DNA of 64,000 nucleotides from Lactobacillus acidophilus. Lineage in GTDB: Bacteria > Bacillota > Bacilli > Lactobacillales > Lactobacillaceae. The stretch is from contig NZ_CP139575.1 of assembly GCF_034298135.1 (NCBI RefSeq), forward strand, positions 806,001 through 870,000. Direction: 5' to 3'. A program made the position numbers and the translations under genes. The notes beneath the pieces were generated by a model. The model was given only the letters and a program-made list of their open reading frames with translations, ran no database searches and was not told where the DNA came from. Below, piece by piece: positions 50,658 to 61,189 of the stretch; the stretch's first letter is position 1; every line of letters begins with the position of its first letter.

Positions 50658-51566
50658 TCAACTTTCTTTATTACGAGGAAAATATTTTTCATAATCTGAT
50701 TTCAAATGAGCCATTGTCACATGCGTATATATTTGTGTAGCAGATAGACTACTATGGCCTAATAATTCCTGCACACTACGTAAATCAGCTCCATTATTAA
50801 TCATAGCTGTCGCAAAAGTGTGACGTAGCTCATGTGGATGTACTTTACCACTTATTCCTGCCTGATTAAAAGTTTTTTGCATTACATATTGGATTCCACG
50901 ATTACTTATCGGCTTACCCAAATTACTTAAAAATACATGAGGTTCATCTTCGTTCTTTAATAACTTAGGACGAGCAATTTCAAGATACTTAGTCAAAGAT
51001 CTTTTCGTCTTATCGTCAAAGGCAACATAGCGATCTTTTTTACCCTTTCCATGTACCAAAATAGTCTGCATCGTTAAATCAATTTGGTTTAAGGTTAAAC
51101 TACTAACTTCACTAACTCGCATCCCTGTTGCATAAAATAGTTGAAACAAGGCCAAATTGCGCACAGTCAACGGTTTATCTCCGCTTAACGAATCAAAAAC
51201 TTGTTTAATTTCTGGTTCATAGAAAAATTCCGGAAGCTTTTTTTCTCCTCGCCTTAAAGTAATCTGTTGTGTTGGATCAACCTGTACAATTTTTCTTCTA
51301 GTCAAAAAACGATAAAAAGAATGCAAACTAGACATTTGTCGTAATTGACTACTTCTAGCTAACTTTCTATCAGACAAATGCTGCAAATAAAGTTGAATAT
51401 CTCGTTCTGTTATATTCTTCCAGCCATTATAGCCGCCATTTTCTTTTAAAAATTTTTCCACTTCTAATAAATCTGTTTTATAAGAAGCAATCGTTTTAGA
51501 ACTATAATGTCGTTCATTTTGCAAATAAGAAATAAAAAGGGTTAGTTCATCATTTTCTTTTATCAT
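50658..51566 (-). CDS. xerC: Tyrosine recombinase XerC
   Basis: This 302-residue recombinase resolves chromosome dimers with a partner recombinase at dif. An N-terminal SAM-like core-binding domain lies at ~1-90. All catalytic residues are present: ATGMRVSEV (Arg I), HGKGKKDR (Lys), HELRHTFA (His-x-x-Arg), LGHSSLSAT (His) and IYTHV (Tyr). The gene is immediately downstream of trmFO (start and stop share a base) and upstream of hslVU, the order known for the codV/xerC locus of Gram-positives. An alternative annotation as a single XerS-type enzyme is unlikely given this context. Confidence 0.94.
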   Translation of the reverse strand: MIKENDELTLFISYLQNERHYSSKTIASYKTDLLEVEKFLKENGGYNGWKNITERDIQLYLQHLSDRKLARSSQLRQMSSLHSFYRFLTRRKIVQVDPTQQITLRRGEKKLPEFFYEPEIKQVFDSLSGDKPLTVRNLALFQLFYATGMRVSEVSSLTLNQIDLTMQTILVHGKGKKDRYVAFDDKTKRSLTKYLEIARPKLLKNEDEPHVFLSNLGKPISNRGIQYVMQKTFNQAGISGKVHPHELRHTFATAMINNGADLRSVQELLGHSSLSATQIYTHVTMAHLKSDYEKYFPRNKES

Positions 51567-52882
51567 TAATCTAAAACTTCTGTTTTAAATGCATCTAAAC
51601 TAGCTAAACCACGCTCACTAATCTTTTCATGGCGTTCACGCTTTTTACGAATTTTCTTACCTTCCAGAGCTGGTAAAAGAGCAAAACTAGCATTCATTGG
51701 TTGAAAATGCTTAGCACTAGTTGTAGTTACATAATTAGCCATTGAACCAAGTGCCGTATTCTTAGGAAACGCAACAGTTTCTTTCCCTAATGCTTCACGT
51801 GCTGCATTAATTCCAGCAACTAAACCACTTCCTGCACTTTCAACATAACCTTCAACACCAGTCATTTGTCCAGCAAAAAACAATCCAGGACGATTCTTTG
51901 CCTCATAACTAGCTGTTAAAACGTTAGGCGAAGCCATGTAAGTATTTCTATGCATCTTACCGTAACGAACAAAACGAGCATTTTCTAGGCCAGGAATCAT
52001 TGAAAAGACACGCTTTTGTTCACCAAACTTAAGGTGAGTTTGAAAACCAACGATGTTATACATTGAAGTTGCTGCATTATCTTGACGAAGTTGCACAACG
52101 GCATATGGAGTTTCGCCTGTATGAGGATCTTCAAGACCTACTGGCTTCAATGGTCCAAAAAGCATTGTTTTAGCTCCACGAGCTGCCATCACTTCAATCG
52201 GCATACATCCTTCAAAGACATCACTATTTTCAAAGCCATGTAGTTGAGCTGTTTCCGCCTTAATCAACTCATTAGCAAACTTTTCATATTGTTCTTTAGA
52301 CATCGGACAATTCAAGTATGCAGCTTCACCACGATCATAACGTGATTTTTTGTAAACAATATCCATGTCAATTGAATCAGCTGCTATGATAGGTGCCGCT
52401 GCATCAAAGAAATGTAAACTATCAGTACCTGAAAATGCTTGGATTTGTTTTGCTAAGGCATCACTTGTAAGCGGACCTGTTGCAATAATAGTAATTCCAT
52501 CTTCAGGGATTTTAACTATTTCTTCTTCATGCACCGTAACATTATCCATACCTTTTAAAGTATCAGTTACATATTTACTAAAACTATCACGATCAACTGC
52601 TAATGCTCCACCAGCAGGTACTTGAGTCATATCAGCAGCTTTCATAATCAATGAATCAAGATGACGCATTTCCTCTTTTAAAAGACCTACGGCATTTGAT
52701 AATTGATTTGAACGCATCGAATTAGTGCAAACAAGTTCTGCAAATTCACCAGTCTCATGAGCTGGCGTTTCTTTTTTAGGCCGCATCTCATAAAGATCTA
52801 CATGAATTCCACGTTTAGCCAATTGCCAAGTAGCTTCGCTACCTGCGAGTCCTGCTCCGATTACAGTTACATTTTCTGGCAT
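51566..52882 (-). CDS. trmFO: tRNA (uracil-54-C5)-methyltransferase, folate/FAD-dependent
   Basis: This 438-residue enzyme makes ribothymidine 54 in tRNA using methylenetetrahydrofolate. The FAD-binding [19 protein letters not shown] is at residues ~6-24, with the [10 protein letters not shown] region (catalytic Cys) and C-terminal [12 protein letters not shown] (second FAD contact). Formerly called Gid. It is the third gene of the conserved dprA-topA-trmFO-xerC run, 26 bases after topA. Confidence 0.96.
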   Translation of the reverse strand: MPENVTVIGAGLAGSEATWQLAKRGIHVDLYEMRPKKETPAHETGEFAELVCTNSMRSNQLSNAVGLLKEEMRHLDSLIMKAADMTQVPAGGALAVDRDSFSKYVTDTLKGMDNVTVHEEEIVKIPEDGITIIATGPLTSDALAKQIQAFSGTDSLHFFDAAAPIIAADSIDMDIVYKKSRYDRGEAAYLNCPMSKEQYEKFANELIKAETAQLHGFENSDVFEGCMPIEVMAARGAKTMLFGPLKPVGLEDPHTGETPYAVVQLRQDNAATSMYNIVGFQTHLKFGEQKRVFSMIPGLENARFVRYGKMHRNTYMASPNVLTASYEAKNRPGLFFAGQMTGVEGYVESAGSGLVAGINAAREALGKETVAFPKNTALGSMANYVTTTSAKHFQPMNASFALLPALEGKKIRKKRERHEKISERGLASLDAFKTEVLD

Positions 52883-52908
52883 TAAATCACCTTTTATTTT
52901 CTATAAAA

Positions 52909-55026
52909 TTATTTGTCCGTTTCGCCTTCTTGTGGCTCTTCTTTATAATCACCATTTGGACACAAAACAACTGGACCTTTCTTAGAGTGTTTTTCTACTA
53001 AAAAGTGTCCGTCATTTGGACAATTTCTCCCAATTGGTTTATCCCATGAAACAAAATCACATTCTGGATAACGTGAACAGCCATAAAACTTTCGATTTCT
53101 TCTCGACTTCTTTTCAACGACTTCACCTTTACCACATTTTGGACAAACCACGCCAATTTCCTTAACAATGGGTTTAGTATTGCGACAATCTGGGAAACGT
53201 GAACATGCGTAAAATTTACCATACCGCCCCATTTTAATTACCATTGGAGCACCACAGATATCACAATTAAAGCCAGCAGGTTCATCCTTAATTTGAACCT
53301 TTTCAATTTCGCTGTCTGCTTTAGTTAATTCTTTCTTAAATGGTTGATAATACTCATCAACCACATGAACCCATTCTTTCTTTCCGTCTTCAACTTCATC
53401 CAGCTCATTTTCAAGATGTGCTGTATAGTCAACGTTAGCAATATCTGGGAAGAATTCTTCAATTAATGTATCAACAATTTCTCCCAATTCAGTTGGAACA
53501 ATTGAACGACCATCAAGTTTAACATAATAACGACGTTGAATAGTATCAATTGTCGGAGCGTATGTTGATGGTCGACCCACACCGTTTTCTTCCAACGCAC
53601 GAACTAAACTGGCTTCAGTATATCGTGCTGGAGGCAAAGTAAAGTGTTGTTTATTATCTGACTTAGTCATTTTGACTTTATCGCCTTCTTGTAAGTCTGG
53701 TAAATCAACACTTTTTTCTTGTTGATTATCATAAACTTTGGTAAAGCCTGGGAATTTCATTTTAGAACCAGTAGTTCTAAACATTACACCATTTTGAACA
53801 ATATCTGCTCTTACTGTATCGTAAACGGCCGGAGTCATTTCACTAGCCAAAAAGCGTGACCAGATCAATTTATATAAACGATATTGTTCTGTAGTCAATA
53901 CACTCTTTAAAGATTCCGGTGTTCTATATACGCTAGTTGGTCGAATTGCTTCGTGAGCGTCTTGAGCATCTTCTTGGTTTTTAAAATGTCTTTGACTTTT
54001 AGCAGCAAATTCAGCACCATAATTTTCGTGCAAGAATTTAGAAGCTTCTTGTTGAGCAACTGGTGAAGTACGCTTAGAGTCAGTTCTCATATAAGTAATT
54101 AAACCTACAGTTCCCTCTTTTCCTAAACTAATTCCTTCATATAGTTGCTGAGCAATACTCATTGTTCTACGAGTTCTATAACCAAGACGTTTATTAGCTT
54201 CTTGTTGCATTGTTGAAGTAGTAAATGGAGCAGCGGGTTGACGACGACGTTGTCTTGAAACAACATTTTCTACTTCGAAGTTCTTTCTCTTATCAATTTT
54301 AGCTAGAACTTCTTTGACAGCATCATTATTAGGTAATTCCTTTTTCTTACCATCAATCCCATAAAATGATGACTTAAAAGTATCTTTTCCTTTACTAAAT
54401 TCAGCATCAATTGACCAATATTCTTTTGGTTTAAAGTTTTTTATTTCTTTTTCACGGTCAATAACTAATTTTAAGGCAACTGATTGAACTCGACCAGCAC
54501 TTAACCCCTTCTTAACTTTAGCCCATAAAATCGGTGAGAGTGAATAACCCACAATTCTATCTAAGACACGTCTAGCTTGTTGCGCATCAACAGTATCCAT
54601 ATCAATGCTACGTGGATGCTTAAAGCTTTCTTTAACAGCATCCTTAGTAACTTCATTAAAGGTTACACGATTCTTAGCATTTTCATCTAAATCAAGAGCA
54701 TGAGCTACGTGCCAAGCAATTGCTTCTCCTTCACGATCGGGGTCAGATGCTAAATATACTTCTTTAGCTTTTTTAGCTTCACTCTTCAGCTCCTTAATCG
54801 TATCACCCTTACCACGAATAGAAATATACTTTGGTTTGTAATTATCTTCAAAGTCTATTCCCATCTGTGACTTAGGTAAGTCACGAATATGCCCTTTTGA
54901 GGCAATAACGTGATAATTTCTACCTAAATATTTTTCAATAGTTTTGGCCTTTGCAGGAGATTCCACAATGACCAATATTTTTTTACGTTTTTTAGTTTTT
55001 GATTTACTCTTTGCTTTAGTAGGCAT
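52909..55026 (-). CDS. topA: DNA topoisomerase I
   Basis: This 705-residue type IA topoisomerase relaxes negative supercoils. The Toprim domain ([19 protein letters not shown]) with [13 protein letters not shown] supplies the Mg2+ acidic residues. The active-site Tyr is in [12 protein letters not shown] near residue 310. Three C-terminal zinc-ribbon units follow. The first two have full Cys sets (CDICGAP...CSRFPDC; CPKCGKG...CSRYPEC). The third is degenerate, with Asp in place of two Cys (CPNDG...CPNGD). A Lys-rich N-terminal extension ([13 protein letters not shown]) precedes the core. Confidence 0.96.
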   Translation of the reverse strand: MPTKAKSKSKTKKRKKILVIVESPAKAKTIEKYLGRNYHVIASKGHIRDLPKSQMGIDFEDNYKPKYISIRGKGDTIKELKSEAKKAKEVYLASDPDREGEAIAWHVAHALDLDENAKNRVTFNEVTKDAVKESFKHPRSIDMDTVDAQQARRVLDRIVGYSLSPILWAKVKKGLSAGRVQSVALKLVIDREKEIKNFKPKEYWSIDAEFSKGKDTFKSSFYGIDGKKKELPNNDAVKEVLAKIDKRKNFEVENVVSRQRRRQPAAPFTTSTMQQEANKRLGYRTRRTMSIAQQLYEGISLGKEGTVGLITYMRTDSKRTSPVAQQEASKFLHENYGAEFAAKSQRHFKNQEDAQDAHEAIRPTSVYRTPESLKSVLTTEQYRLYKLIWSRFLASEMTPAVYDTVRADIVQNGVMFRTTGSKMKFPGFTKVYDNQQEKSVDLPDLQEGDKVKMTKSDNKQHFTLPPARYTEASLVRALEENGVGRPSTYAPTIDTIQRRYYVKLDGRSIVPTELGEIVDTLIEEFFPDIANVDYTAHLENELDEVEDGKKEWVHVVDEYYQPFKKELTKADSEIEKVQIKDEPAGFNCDICGAPMVIKMGRYGKFYACSRFPDCRNTKPIVKEIGVVCPKCGKGEVVEKKSRRNRKFYGCSRYPECDFVSWDKPIGRNCPNDGHFLVEKHSKKGPVVLCPNGDYKEEPQEGETDK

Positions 55027-55086
55027 TAAATGCCTCCTTATATAAATATTATTTTTACTAATTATACTGTCAGATTAAATAATACT

Positions 55087-55944
55087 TTAACAATTGTCAA
55101 ATCTTTCCGTTTTAAATTTAAAATCTACAATTGGCATTGCCCCAGCTTCTATTAACTGATTGGGCCCTGCAGAAAGTGAGCTAGTAATTGGACCAGGGAC
55201 TGCGTAAATATCACGATTTTCTTGTAAAGCCAGGCTTACTGTTATTAATGAGCCAGACTTTTCCCTTGCTTCCGTAACAATTATACTTTTACTTAATCCG
55301 GCTAATATTCTATTACGCTCAGGAAATCTATATGGTCTAGGCGGTGTATCTGGTAAATATTCACTAATTATTAATCCTTTTTGCTTAATTTGATTTTGCA
55401 AATCAACATTTTCTTTTGGATATGAATAATTTAATCCATTGCCTACAACTGCAATTGTTTTACCATTATTTTTCAAAGTAGCGATATGTGCTAAGGCATC
55501 TACTCCTCTAGCTAATCCACTAGCTACAACAATATTTTGTTCAATCAAATTAGGAACTAATCTTGTAATAACATCTTTACTGTATCCAGTAGGATAACGT
55601 GATCCAACAATTGTAGTTATCTCTTTATTAAGTAATGAAATATCTCCTTGTGCAAACAAAATTATCGGTGGACGATAAATCTGCCGTAATTTTTCAGGAT
55701 ATTCTTTATCAAAAAAACCAATTACCTCACATTGGCGGTAAATTTGTGTGACTAATTTATCAAGTTTTGAATCTTGAAATGCTCGATAACATGCCATCAT
55801 TAATTTTTCTGGTAAATCTAAATTTTCCAGATCATTCAAATTAACTTCTGACTTATTATCTAATTTATTAGCAATTGTCAGCAACTTTACGTAGCCAATT
55901 CCCTTTTGCAGTTTAAGTTTTAATAAAAATTTTGTCTTTTTCAT
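55087..55944 (-). CDS. dprA: DNA-processing protein DprA
   Basis: This 285-residue Rossmann-fold protein loads RecA on incoming single-stranded DNA in natural transformation. Motifs include TIVGSRYPTGYSK, VASGLARGVDALAH and IAVVGNGLNYSYPKEN. It ends soon after the Rossmann core and lacks the C-terminal winged helix of longer homologues. The SD GGGGAGG (55954-55960) is 9 bases before the ATG and is partly held in a hairpin (see 55957-55981). Confidence 0.94.
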   Translation of the reverse strand: MKKTKFLLKLKLQKGIGYVKLLTIANKLDNKSEVNLNDLENLDLPEKLMMACYRAFQDSKLDKLVTQIYRQCEVIGFFDKEYPEKLRQIYRPPIILFAQGDISLLNKEITTIVGSRYPTGYSKDVITRLVPNLIEQNIVVASGLARGVDALAHIATLKNNGKTIAVVGNGLNYSYPKENVDLQNQIKQKGLIISEYLPDTPPRPYRFPERNRILAGLSKSIIVTEAREKSGSLITVSLALQENRDIYAVPGPITSSLSAGPNQLIEAGAMPIVDFKFKTERFDNC

Positions 55945-55956
55945 AAAAAAGAGCCT

Positions 55957-55981
55957 CCCCTTTTTATTACGTAAAAAAGGG
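55957..55981 (-). promoter_or_regulatory. Hairpin overlapping the dprA ribosome-binding site
   Basis: On the minus strand CCCTTTTTT pairs with AAAAAGGG across an ACGTAAT loop. The GGG of the 3' arm is the first half of the dprA SD. Read on the plus strand, the hairpin is followed by TGTTTTTT, like a terminator, but no plus-strand gene precedes it. Confidence 0.45.
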
Positions 55982-56005
55982 TGTTTTTTCTTAAAAAGCT
56001 AATTT

Positions 56006-56764
56006 TTACTTAAAAAAATCACTCACTGGTGCAAAAGTTTTTCGATGAATATGTGTTGGACCATATTGTTTTAATGCATCAATATGTTCTTTAGTTCCAT
56101 AGCCTGCATTTCTAGAAAAACCATAATGTGGATAAATTTTATCATAATCATCCATTAATTTATCACGAAACACTTTGGCTACAATAGAGGCAGCAGCAAT
56201 TGAATTAGATTTCGCATCTCCTTTAATCAATTCAATCTGTGGCAAATCAACCGGTACATTCATTGCATCAACTAATAATGCATCAGGCTTAATATCTAAT
56301 GCATTAACAGCTTGTGCCATTGCCTGACGATCTGCTTCATAGATGTTAATTTGATCAATTACCTGTGCATTTTTCACGCCTACTGCAACACTAACTGCTT
56401 CTTCAAGAATCTTAGGATAAAGTTTAAGTCGCTTTTCTGGTGACAATTTCTTAGAATCATTAACATCCAGTAAATCAAAATCTTGATCAATAATTACTGC
56501 TGCAGTCACAACCGGCCCGGCTAAAGGACCACGTCCTACTTCATCCACTCCAGCTACTAACTGACCTTTTTGCCAAAATTGCTTTTCATATAAAAATCGT
56601 TCTAAAAACGCCTGTTTTTTTTCGAATAGCTTTTTCTGCTTTTTACGATAACTAATTAATAATTTTTGTACGCCAGAACGCGAATCTTTTTCTAAATTAG
56701 CAATTTCCTCTTCACTTACATCGCCTTTTAGTAATTCTTTAATTTCTTTAATTGTCATATTCAT
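56006..56764 (-). CDS. rnhB: Ribonuclease HII
   Basis: This 252-residue RNase HII removes ribonucleotides and RNA from RNA-DNA hybrids. Its catalytic acidic residues are in [15 protein letters not shown] (Asp, Glu), LLVDAMNVP (Asp) and further downstream in the [10 protein letters not shown] region. An N-terminal helical extension of ~70 residues, typical of Firmicute RnhB, is present. The start at 56764 (or Met at 56758) overlaps the 3' end of ylqF. Confidence 0.95.
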   Translation of the reverse strand: MNMTIKEIKELLKGDVSEEEIANLEKDSRSGVQKLLISYRKKQKKLFEKKQAFLERFLYEKQFWQKGQLVAGVDEVGRGPLAGPVVTAAVIIDQDFDLLDVNDSKKLSPEKRLKLYPKILEEAVSVAVGVKNAQVIDQINIYEADRQAMAQAVNALDIKPDALLVDAMNVPVDLPQIELIKGDAKSNSIAAASIVAKVFRDKLMDDYDKIYPHYGFSRNAGYGTKEHIDALKQYGPTHIHRKTFAPVSDFFK

Positions 56765-57602
56765 CCGGTCTATCTAAAGTAATCCTGCCAATTGCACCTT
56801 TACGAAGTCGTTGCAACATAAACAACGAAAAACGATCATAATCATCTCGCATACCGTATTTTTCAGTCATTGCTAATAAGATATCTGCATCCGATAAATT
56901 TTCAATATCTGCACTATTTAACTTAGAAAATTTAATTAAATCTTTTAAATAATATTCGCGTAATCTTTCTAAAACATATAAAGCTACATCGTCAGCATGA
57001 AAAATACTATCTTTGATTGCACCAAATGCGGCAAGTTTATAACCAACAGTTTGATCAGAAAACTTAGGCCATAAAATCCCAGGCGTATCTAACACTTGAA
57101 TATTAGCACTTGTTTTAAGCCATCTTTGACCTTTAGTCACTCCTGGTTTATTTCCCACTTCAGCGACATTACGACCAACTAACCGGTTAATAATAGTTGA
57201 TTTGCCACAGTTTGGAATTCCTGCCAAAGCAATTCTAATAGTTGGATTAGAAGCTCCTCTTGCTTCTAATTTTTTAGTTTTATCAGATGCAGCTTTCTTT
57301 ACCAATGAAATTAATTTTTGCATATTGGTATTATGAAGCGAATCTAGTGCCAAAACGTACTTATCTGGTCCACTAAATTTTTCAGCCCATTTTTTAGTTA
57401 AAATAGGGTCAGCTAAATCTGCTTTATTTAAAATAATAATATGCGGTTTATTTCCCACCAATTCTTCAATCATTGGATTTCTAGATGATTCAGGAATTCT
57501 TGCATCTAATACTTCTACTAAAACATCAATTAAATTTAACTTATCTTCTAATTGATTACGTGCCTTATTCATGTGACCCGGATACCATTGAATTGTTGCC
57601 AT
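56748..57602 (-). CDS. ylqF: Ribosome biogenesis GTPase YlqF/RbgA
   Basis: This 284-residue circularly permuted GTPase is needed for late 50S subunit assembly. Motif order is G4 (ILNKADLAD), G5, G1 ([15 protein letters not shown]) and G3 (LDTPGILWP), as expected for the YlqF family. The RNA-binding C-terminal domain is at ~190-284. It is the first gene of the conserved run that leads to hslU. An SD (GAAAGGAA) precedes ATG 57602. Confidence 0.95.
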   Translation of the reverse strand: MATIQWYPGHMNKARNQLEDKLNLIDVLVEVLDARIPESSRNPMIEELVGNKPHIIILNKADLADPILTKKWAEKFSGPDKYVLALDSLHNTNMQKLISLVKKAASDKTKKLEARGASNPTIRIALAGIPNCGKSTIINRLVGRNVAEVGNKPGVTKGQRWLKTSANIQVLDTPGILWPKFSDQTVGYKLAAFGAIKDSIFHADDVALYVLERLREYYLKDLIKFSKLNSADIENLSDADILLAMTEKYGMRDDYDRFSLFMLQRLRKGAIGRITLDRPDEYDN

Positions 57603-57635
57603 ATTAGTTAATTCCTTTCTTTTGTTTTAACTTTA

Positions 57636-59237
57636 TCAATCAATTTCTTCATCGCCCAAGAAAATAACTTCAGCAATCAAAATTTCACGATATAAAACTA
57701 AAAAACCATGTCTGTATTCGCGTTCTTGCTGCACAATTCTTCCTAAATAGTTACGTTCCTGCCTAAACGCATAACGATACACTGTCGCTCTAAAATCTTT
57801 TTCATCCTCAGGCAATTCTTTTTGTTTAGCAGTATATTTAAGCTCTTTAATAAAATCTTCTATTGAAGTTTGATTCATCTGTGCCCGCAAATCAAATTCT
57901 AATTGCTTTTTTATCTTTTTAGGCAAATAAATTTTATTCATTTGCTCCATTGCATATTGAACCATTTCTACCCGTACACGATCAACTTCTTTTCTTTGAT
58001 CTAAATCTGGTTTATCTGGTTCAAGAATAAATCTAAATAAAATTGTAGGTACAATCATACTTAACAAAATTAATGTAATTTCACTTATTAAAATCAAGTG
58101 TAAATCTGCAATATTGACACTCATTTCACTTAAAGTGTATGCTAAAGCAAAAGTAACAGCACCGTGGATGCCACCTAAACTAAAAATCCAAGCATCTTTT
58201 GAACTTATTTTTCCCTTAATTAAAGGAGAAAAACGACAATACAAAAATCTAACTATTAAATTGGCAAGATACAGAATTATACCAATTATAATTGCTTCAA
58301 TTGTTTGTTTATTAAAGACATCCTCACGCATAGAACGAACAATAATAATACCCAATACAATAAATACTATACCGTTTAAAATATCAGTTAATAATTGTGA
58401 AATTTGTTTACTATTATAAAAAATGGCTGCATTAGTCAAACGGCTGCGCTCCGATTCCACATTATGGACTAATCCAGCAGCCACAACAGCAATAATACCA
58501 GAAACATGTATCTCTTCTGCTAAAAAATAGATAAAAAATGGCGTTAATAAAAACAAAATTTCTATAGACATTAAAACACTATTAGCTAAATGATATTTTG
58601 ATCGCGGACTTTTTTGTCGTAAAAAAATTAGTAAAATAGCAATTAATACACCAAAAATTATTCCACCGCCGGCAGAATACAAAAAATTGCCTATGGCAGC
58701 TCCAACGCGTAGACGTTGATGAATATACCAATCAACACCCATATTTAACAAAATGATACCTGAAGCATCGTTAAAAAGTGATTCATCTTTTAGATAAAAT
58801 TCTATTTTTTTAGGTAACTTTAAGCCATGCGTTACAGATTCCGTAGCTGTAGCATCAGTCGGAGTTGATATTGCAGCTAAAATAAATGACAAAGGCAAGG
58901 ACACACCTAAACTTAGATAAATACCAAAACTAGCTGTAATAGTTGCCAAAACAATCATTATTACTGTTAATCCAAGGATTGCTCGCCAACTTCTTAATAT
59001 ACTGTATAGCCGTGTTCTTTGTCCTTCAAAAAATAAAAGGGGTGCAACAATTAACCCCATAAAAACCTCAGAGCTAAAATTTTCAATTAATAAATTAGTT
59101 TGAGGAATTAATGCCAGAATCATTCCCATTGCCATTGCAATGTAATTAACAGATATTATCTTAAAAAAACGTTGCTGGATCATTGTTGAAAATGCTACTG
59201 CCAACATAATGATCCCTATAAAAACCATTATTTTCAT
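57636..59237 (-). CDS. CPA1-type Na+/H+ antiporter
   Basis: This 533-residue membrane protein has about 12 helices in residues 1-400 and a soluble C-terminal tail rich in charges (~400-533). ISTPTDATATESVTHG carries the conserved Asp pair-like region of NhaP/CPA1 transporters, and ESLFNDASGIILLNM is the second ion-binding stretch. It probably exchanges Na+ or K+ for H+ in pH homeostasis. The SD GGAGGTG is strong. It sits directly 5' of ylqF on the same strand. Confidence 0.9.
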   Translation of the reverse strand: MKIMVFIGIIMLAVAFSTMIQQRFFKIISVNYIAMAMGMILALIPQTNLLIENFSSEVFMGLIVAPLLFFEGQRTRLYSILRSWRAILGLTVIMIVLATITASFGIYLSLGVSLPLSFILAAISTPTDATATESVTHGLKLPKKIEFYLKDESLFNDASGIILLNMGVDWYIHQRLRVGAAIGNFLYSAGGGIIFGVLIAILLIFLRQKSPRSKYHLANSVLMSIEILFLLTPFFIYFLAEEIHVSGIIAVVAAGLVHNVESERSRLTNAAIFYNSKQISQLLTDILNGIVFIVLGIIIVRSMREDVFNKQTIEAIIIGIILYLANLIVRFLYCRFSPLIKGKISSKDAWIFSLGGIHGAVTFALAYTLSEMSVNIADLHLILISEITLILLSMIVPTILFRFILEPDKPDLDQRKEVDRVRVEMVQYAMEQMNKIYLPKKIKKQLEFDLRAQMNQTSIEDFIKELKYTAKQKELPEDEKDFRATVYRYAFRQERNYLGRIVQQEREYRHGFLVLYREILIAEVIFLGDEEID

Positions 59238-59252
59238 TCTTACACCTCCAAT

Positions 59253-59283
59253 AAAAAAGCCCAGGCTTTTTAGGCTTGGGCTT
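59253..59283 (-). terminator. Terminator after the YozE-family gene
   Basis: AAGCCCAAGCCT pairs with AGCCTGGGCTT (one mismatch) and is followed by six T on the minus strand. It overlaps the stop codon of the YozE-family gene. Confidence 0.75.
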
Positions 59284-59512
59284 AATACATCATTTTTTCT
59301 TCATACATTTTATATGCACGATCAAAAACTGACATGCTTGGTAAATAACTAGCATTAAGTTCTAAATAATCTGATAATTCTTCATAATCTTGTTCTTGCT
59401 TAGGAAAAGTCAGATCATGTTGTGCATTATTAGCAAATTGAGCTACTTCATCTGACGAATCAGCATCTCTTTGTGTCATCAAATAACGATAAAAACTTTC
59501 TCGATAAGCCAT
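59282..59512 (-). CDS. YozE family protein (UPF0346)
   Basis: This small acidic 76-residue protein begins [20 protein letters not shown] and has the SAM-like helical fold assigned to YozE. Its role is unknown. It lies 2 bases after the DegV gene, so they are probably co-transcribed. Confidence 0.88.
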   Translation of the reverse strand: MAYRESFYRYLMTQRDADSSDEVAQFANNAQHDLTFPKQEQDYEELSDYLELNASYLPSMSVFDRAYKMYEEKMMY

Positions 59513-59514
59513 AG

Positions 59515-60365
59515 TTACTCCAAATAATACAATATTGCATAAGCCCCGTTACCAGCATGTGTAGCAATAATTGGACTAGTTTCTGCAACAAGAATATCAA
59601 TATCAGGATTGATTTCTTTAATTTTATCAGCTAGTTCTTGCATTTGTTCTGGCGTGTCTACATAAGAAATTCCTATTTCTTTAATTCTATCTTTGTTGTC
59701 TGCAATTTCTTTTAATACACGTTCATCAAATGCACGAGTAAACTTTTTGCCTCGACCTTTTTTATAAACTTGTAACTCGCCTTTAGGCATTTGAAGTGAA
59801 ATTCTAATATTTAACATAGTAGCAATTCGACCAGATACAGCACCCAGACGACCACCTTTAATTAAGTTTTGCAAGTTAACAACCATCATTTCTAACTTCT
59901 GGTTGTCACGAATTTTTTAACATGGGCGATAATTTCATCCATGCTCTTGCCGGCTTGGCTATCTTTAGCTGCAGCTAATACTTGAAAACCTTCAGCCCTA
60001 TCAGTGAGTTCTGAATCAATGATTGTTACATTATCTGTTTGACCTGCTATTTCAACAGCTTGTCTTGCAGCATCAACAGTTCCGCTAAGTGCTTTGGCCA
60101 AAAAAATGCCTATAACTTGACTACCATCAGCAGTTAATTTTTCAATTGTTTCAACAAAACGTCCAATCGGAGGTTGACTAGTCTTGGGCAAAGACTCAGC
60201 TTCATTCATCTTTTTAACAAAATCGCTTCTAGTAATATCAACCCCGTCGATATAAGAATGCCCATCAATAGTAATTGTTAATGGTACTACCGTAATATTA
60301 TATTTTTTAATTTCTTCTGGTGTTAATTGGACAGAAGAATCCGTCATAACTTTTATCTTTGACAA
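59515..60365 (-). pseudogene. DegV family fatty-acid-binding protein, frameshifted
   Basis: Two adjacent frames together encode a full DegV protein of about 284 residues. The N-terminal part (IKVMTDSSVQLTPEEIKKYN, from TTG 60365 after GAAGG) ends prematurely at TAG near 59892. The C-terminal part (MMVVNLQNLIKGGRLG onward) runs to 59515. Adding one A to the run of six (59913-59918 on the plus strand as T) restores the family sequence HVKKIRDNQKLEMMVV. The fatty-acid-contact motifs TSQPPIGRF and [10 protein letters not shown] are kept. DegV proteins hand exogenous fatty acids to FakA kinase. The change is either real, phase-variable slippage, or a sequencing error in a homopolymer. Confidence 0.85.
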
Positions 60366-60484
60366 CGTATTCGCCTTCAATTCTAATTTATTTCCCTTGT
60401 TTTATGATAAAATGTGAGCAATATATACTAAGTATTGTATCAAAAAAATTACATAAGAAAAAAGGATTGATTAGGTATTACATT

Positions 60485-61150
60485 ATGAAAATTAATCAAC
60501 TTTGGCAAGAGCCTAAACAAAGATCTAAAAGATATTATCTTTTAGATAACATCTTTAGTGCCATTACCCACGGTATCGGCTTTGGATTAGCAATAGCAGG
60601 ATTAGTAGTTTTAATCGTTAAGGCAGCTCATACGGGCAGTCCTATGCGAATTGTAACATTTACTATTTATGGAGCGTGTTTAGTTTTACTTTATTTATTT
60701 TCCACTTTATATCATAGCTTGGTCTTCACCCGCGCTAAAAATGTTTTTCAAATCTTTGATCACTCATCAATTTTTCTATTAATTGCTGGTTCATATACTC
60801 CATATTCACTAGTAGCTATTGGTGGTGTATGGGGATGGACATTATTCGGACTTATTTGGGGATTAACTATTTTTGGAATTATCTATTACGTATTTAATCG
60901 AGGAAAACACGTTATTTTCGATACGATATTATACGTAGCCATGGGATGGTTAGTAATATTGTCTGGACCATATTTATATGTCCGCCTAAGTTCAACTGGA
61001 TTTTGGCTATTAGTTGGTGGCGGTATCGCTTATACTATTGGAGCAATTTTATTTAGTATGCGTAGCGTAGCGTTTATTCATACCATCTGGCATTTATTCG
61101 TTATATTGGGATCAATCTTAATGTATTTTTCTGTTTTACTATATGTTTAA
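60485..61150 (+). CDS. Hemolysin III / PAQR family membrane protein
   Basis: This 221-residue protein has seven predicted helices. Family motifs are NIFSAITHGIGFGLA, STLYHSL (Ser and His), FDHSSIFLLIAGSYTPY (Asp and His) and C-terminal HTIWHLFV (His), a set that forms a metal site in PAQR proteins. Function in bacteria is poorly known. An in-frame extension goes back to 60359, but ATG 60485 matches the family start. Confidence 0.9.
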   Translation: MKINQLWQEPKQRSKRYYLLDNIFSAITHGIGFGLAIAGLVVLIVKAAHTGSPMRIVTFTIYGACLVLLYLFSTLYHSLVFTRAKNVFQIFDHSSIFLLIAGSYTPYSLVAIGGVWGWTLFGLIWGLTIFGIIYYVFNRGKHVIFDTILYVAMGWLVILSGPYLYVRLSSTGFWLLVGGGIAYTIGAILFSMRSVAFIHTIWHLFVILGSILMYFSVLLYV

Positions 61151-61189
61151 AAAATGCGGAGGTTTTATATTAAACCTCCGCATTTTTTA
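61149..61189. terminator. Bidirectional terminator between hemolysin III and cca
   Basis: AAAAAATGCGGAGGTTT pairs with AAACCTCCGCATTTTTT, with U tracts on both strands; the neighbouring genes converge. Confidence 0.9.

Noticed and set aside
52998..53222. Alternative minus-strand frame within topA zinc-finger region
   Set aside because: It lies within the topA coding sequence in another frame with no start signal.
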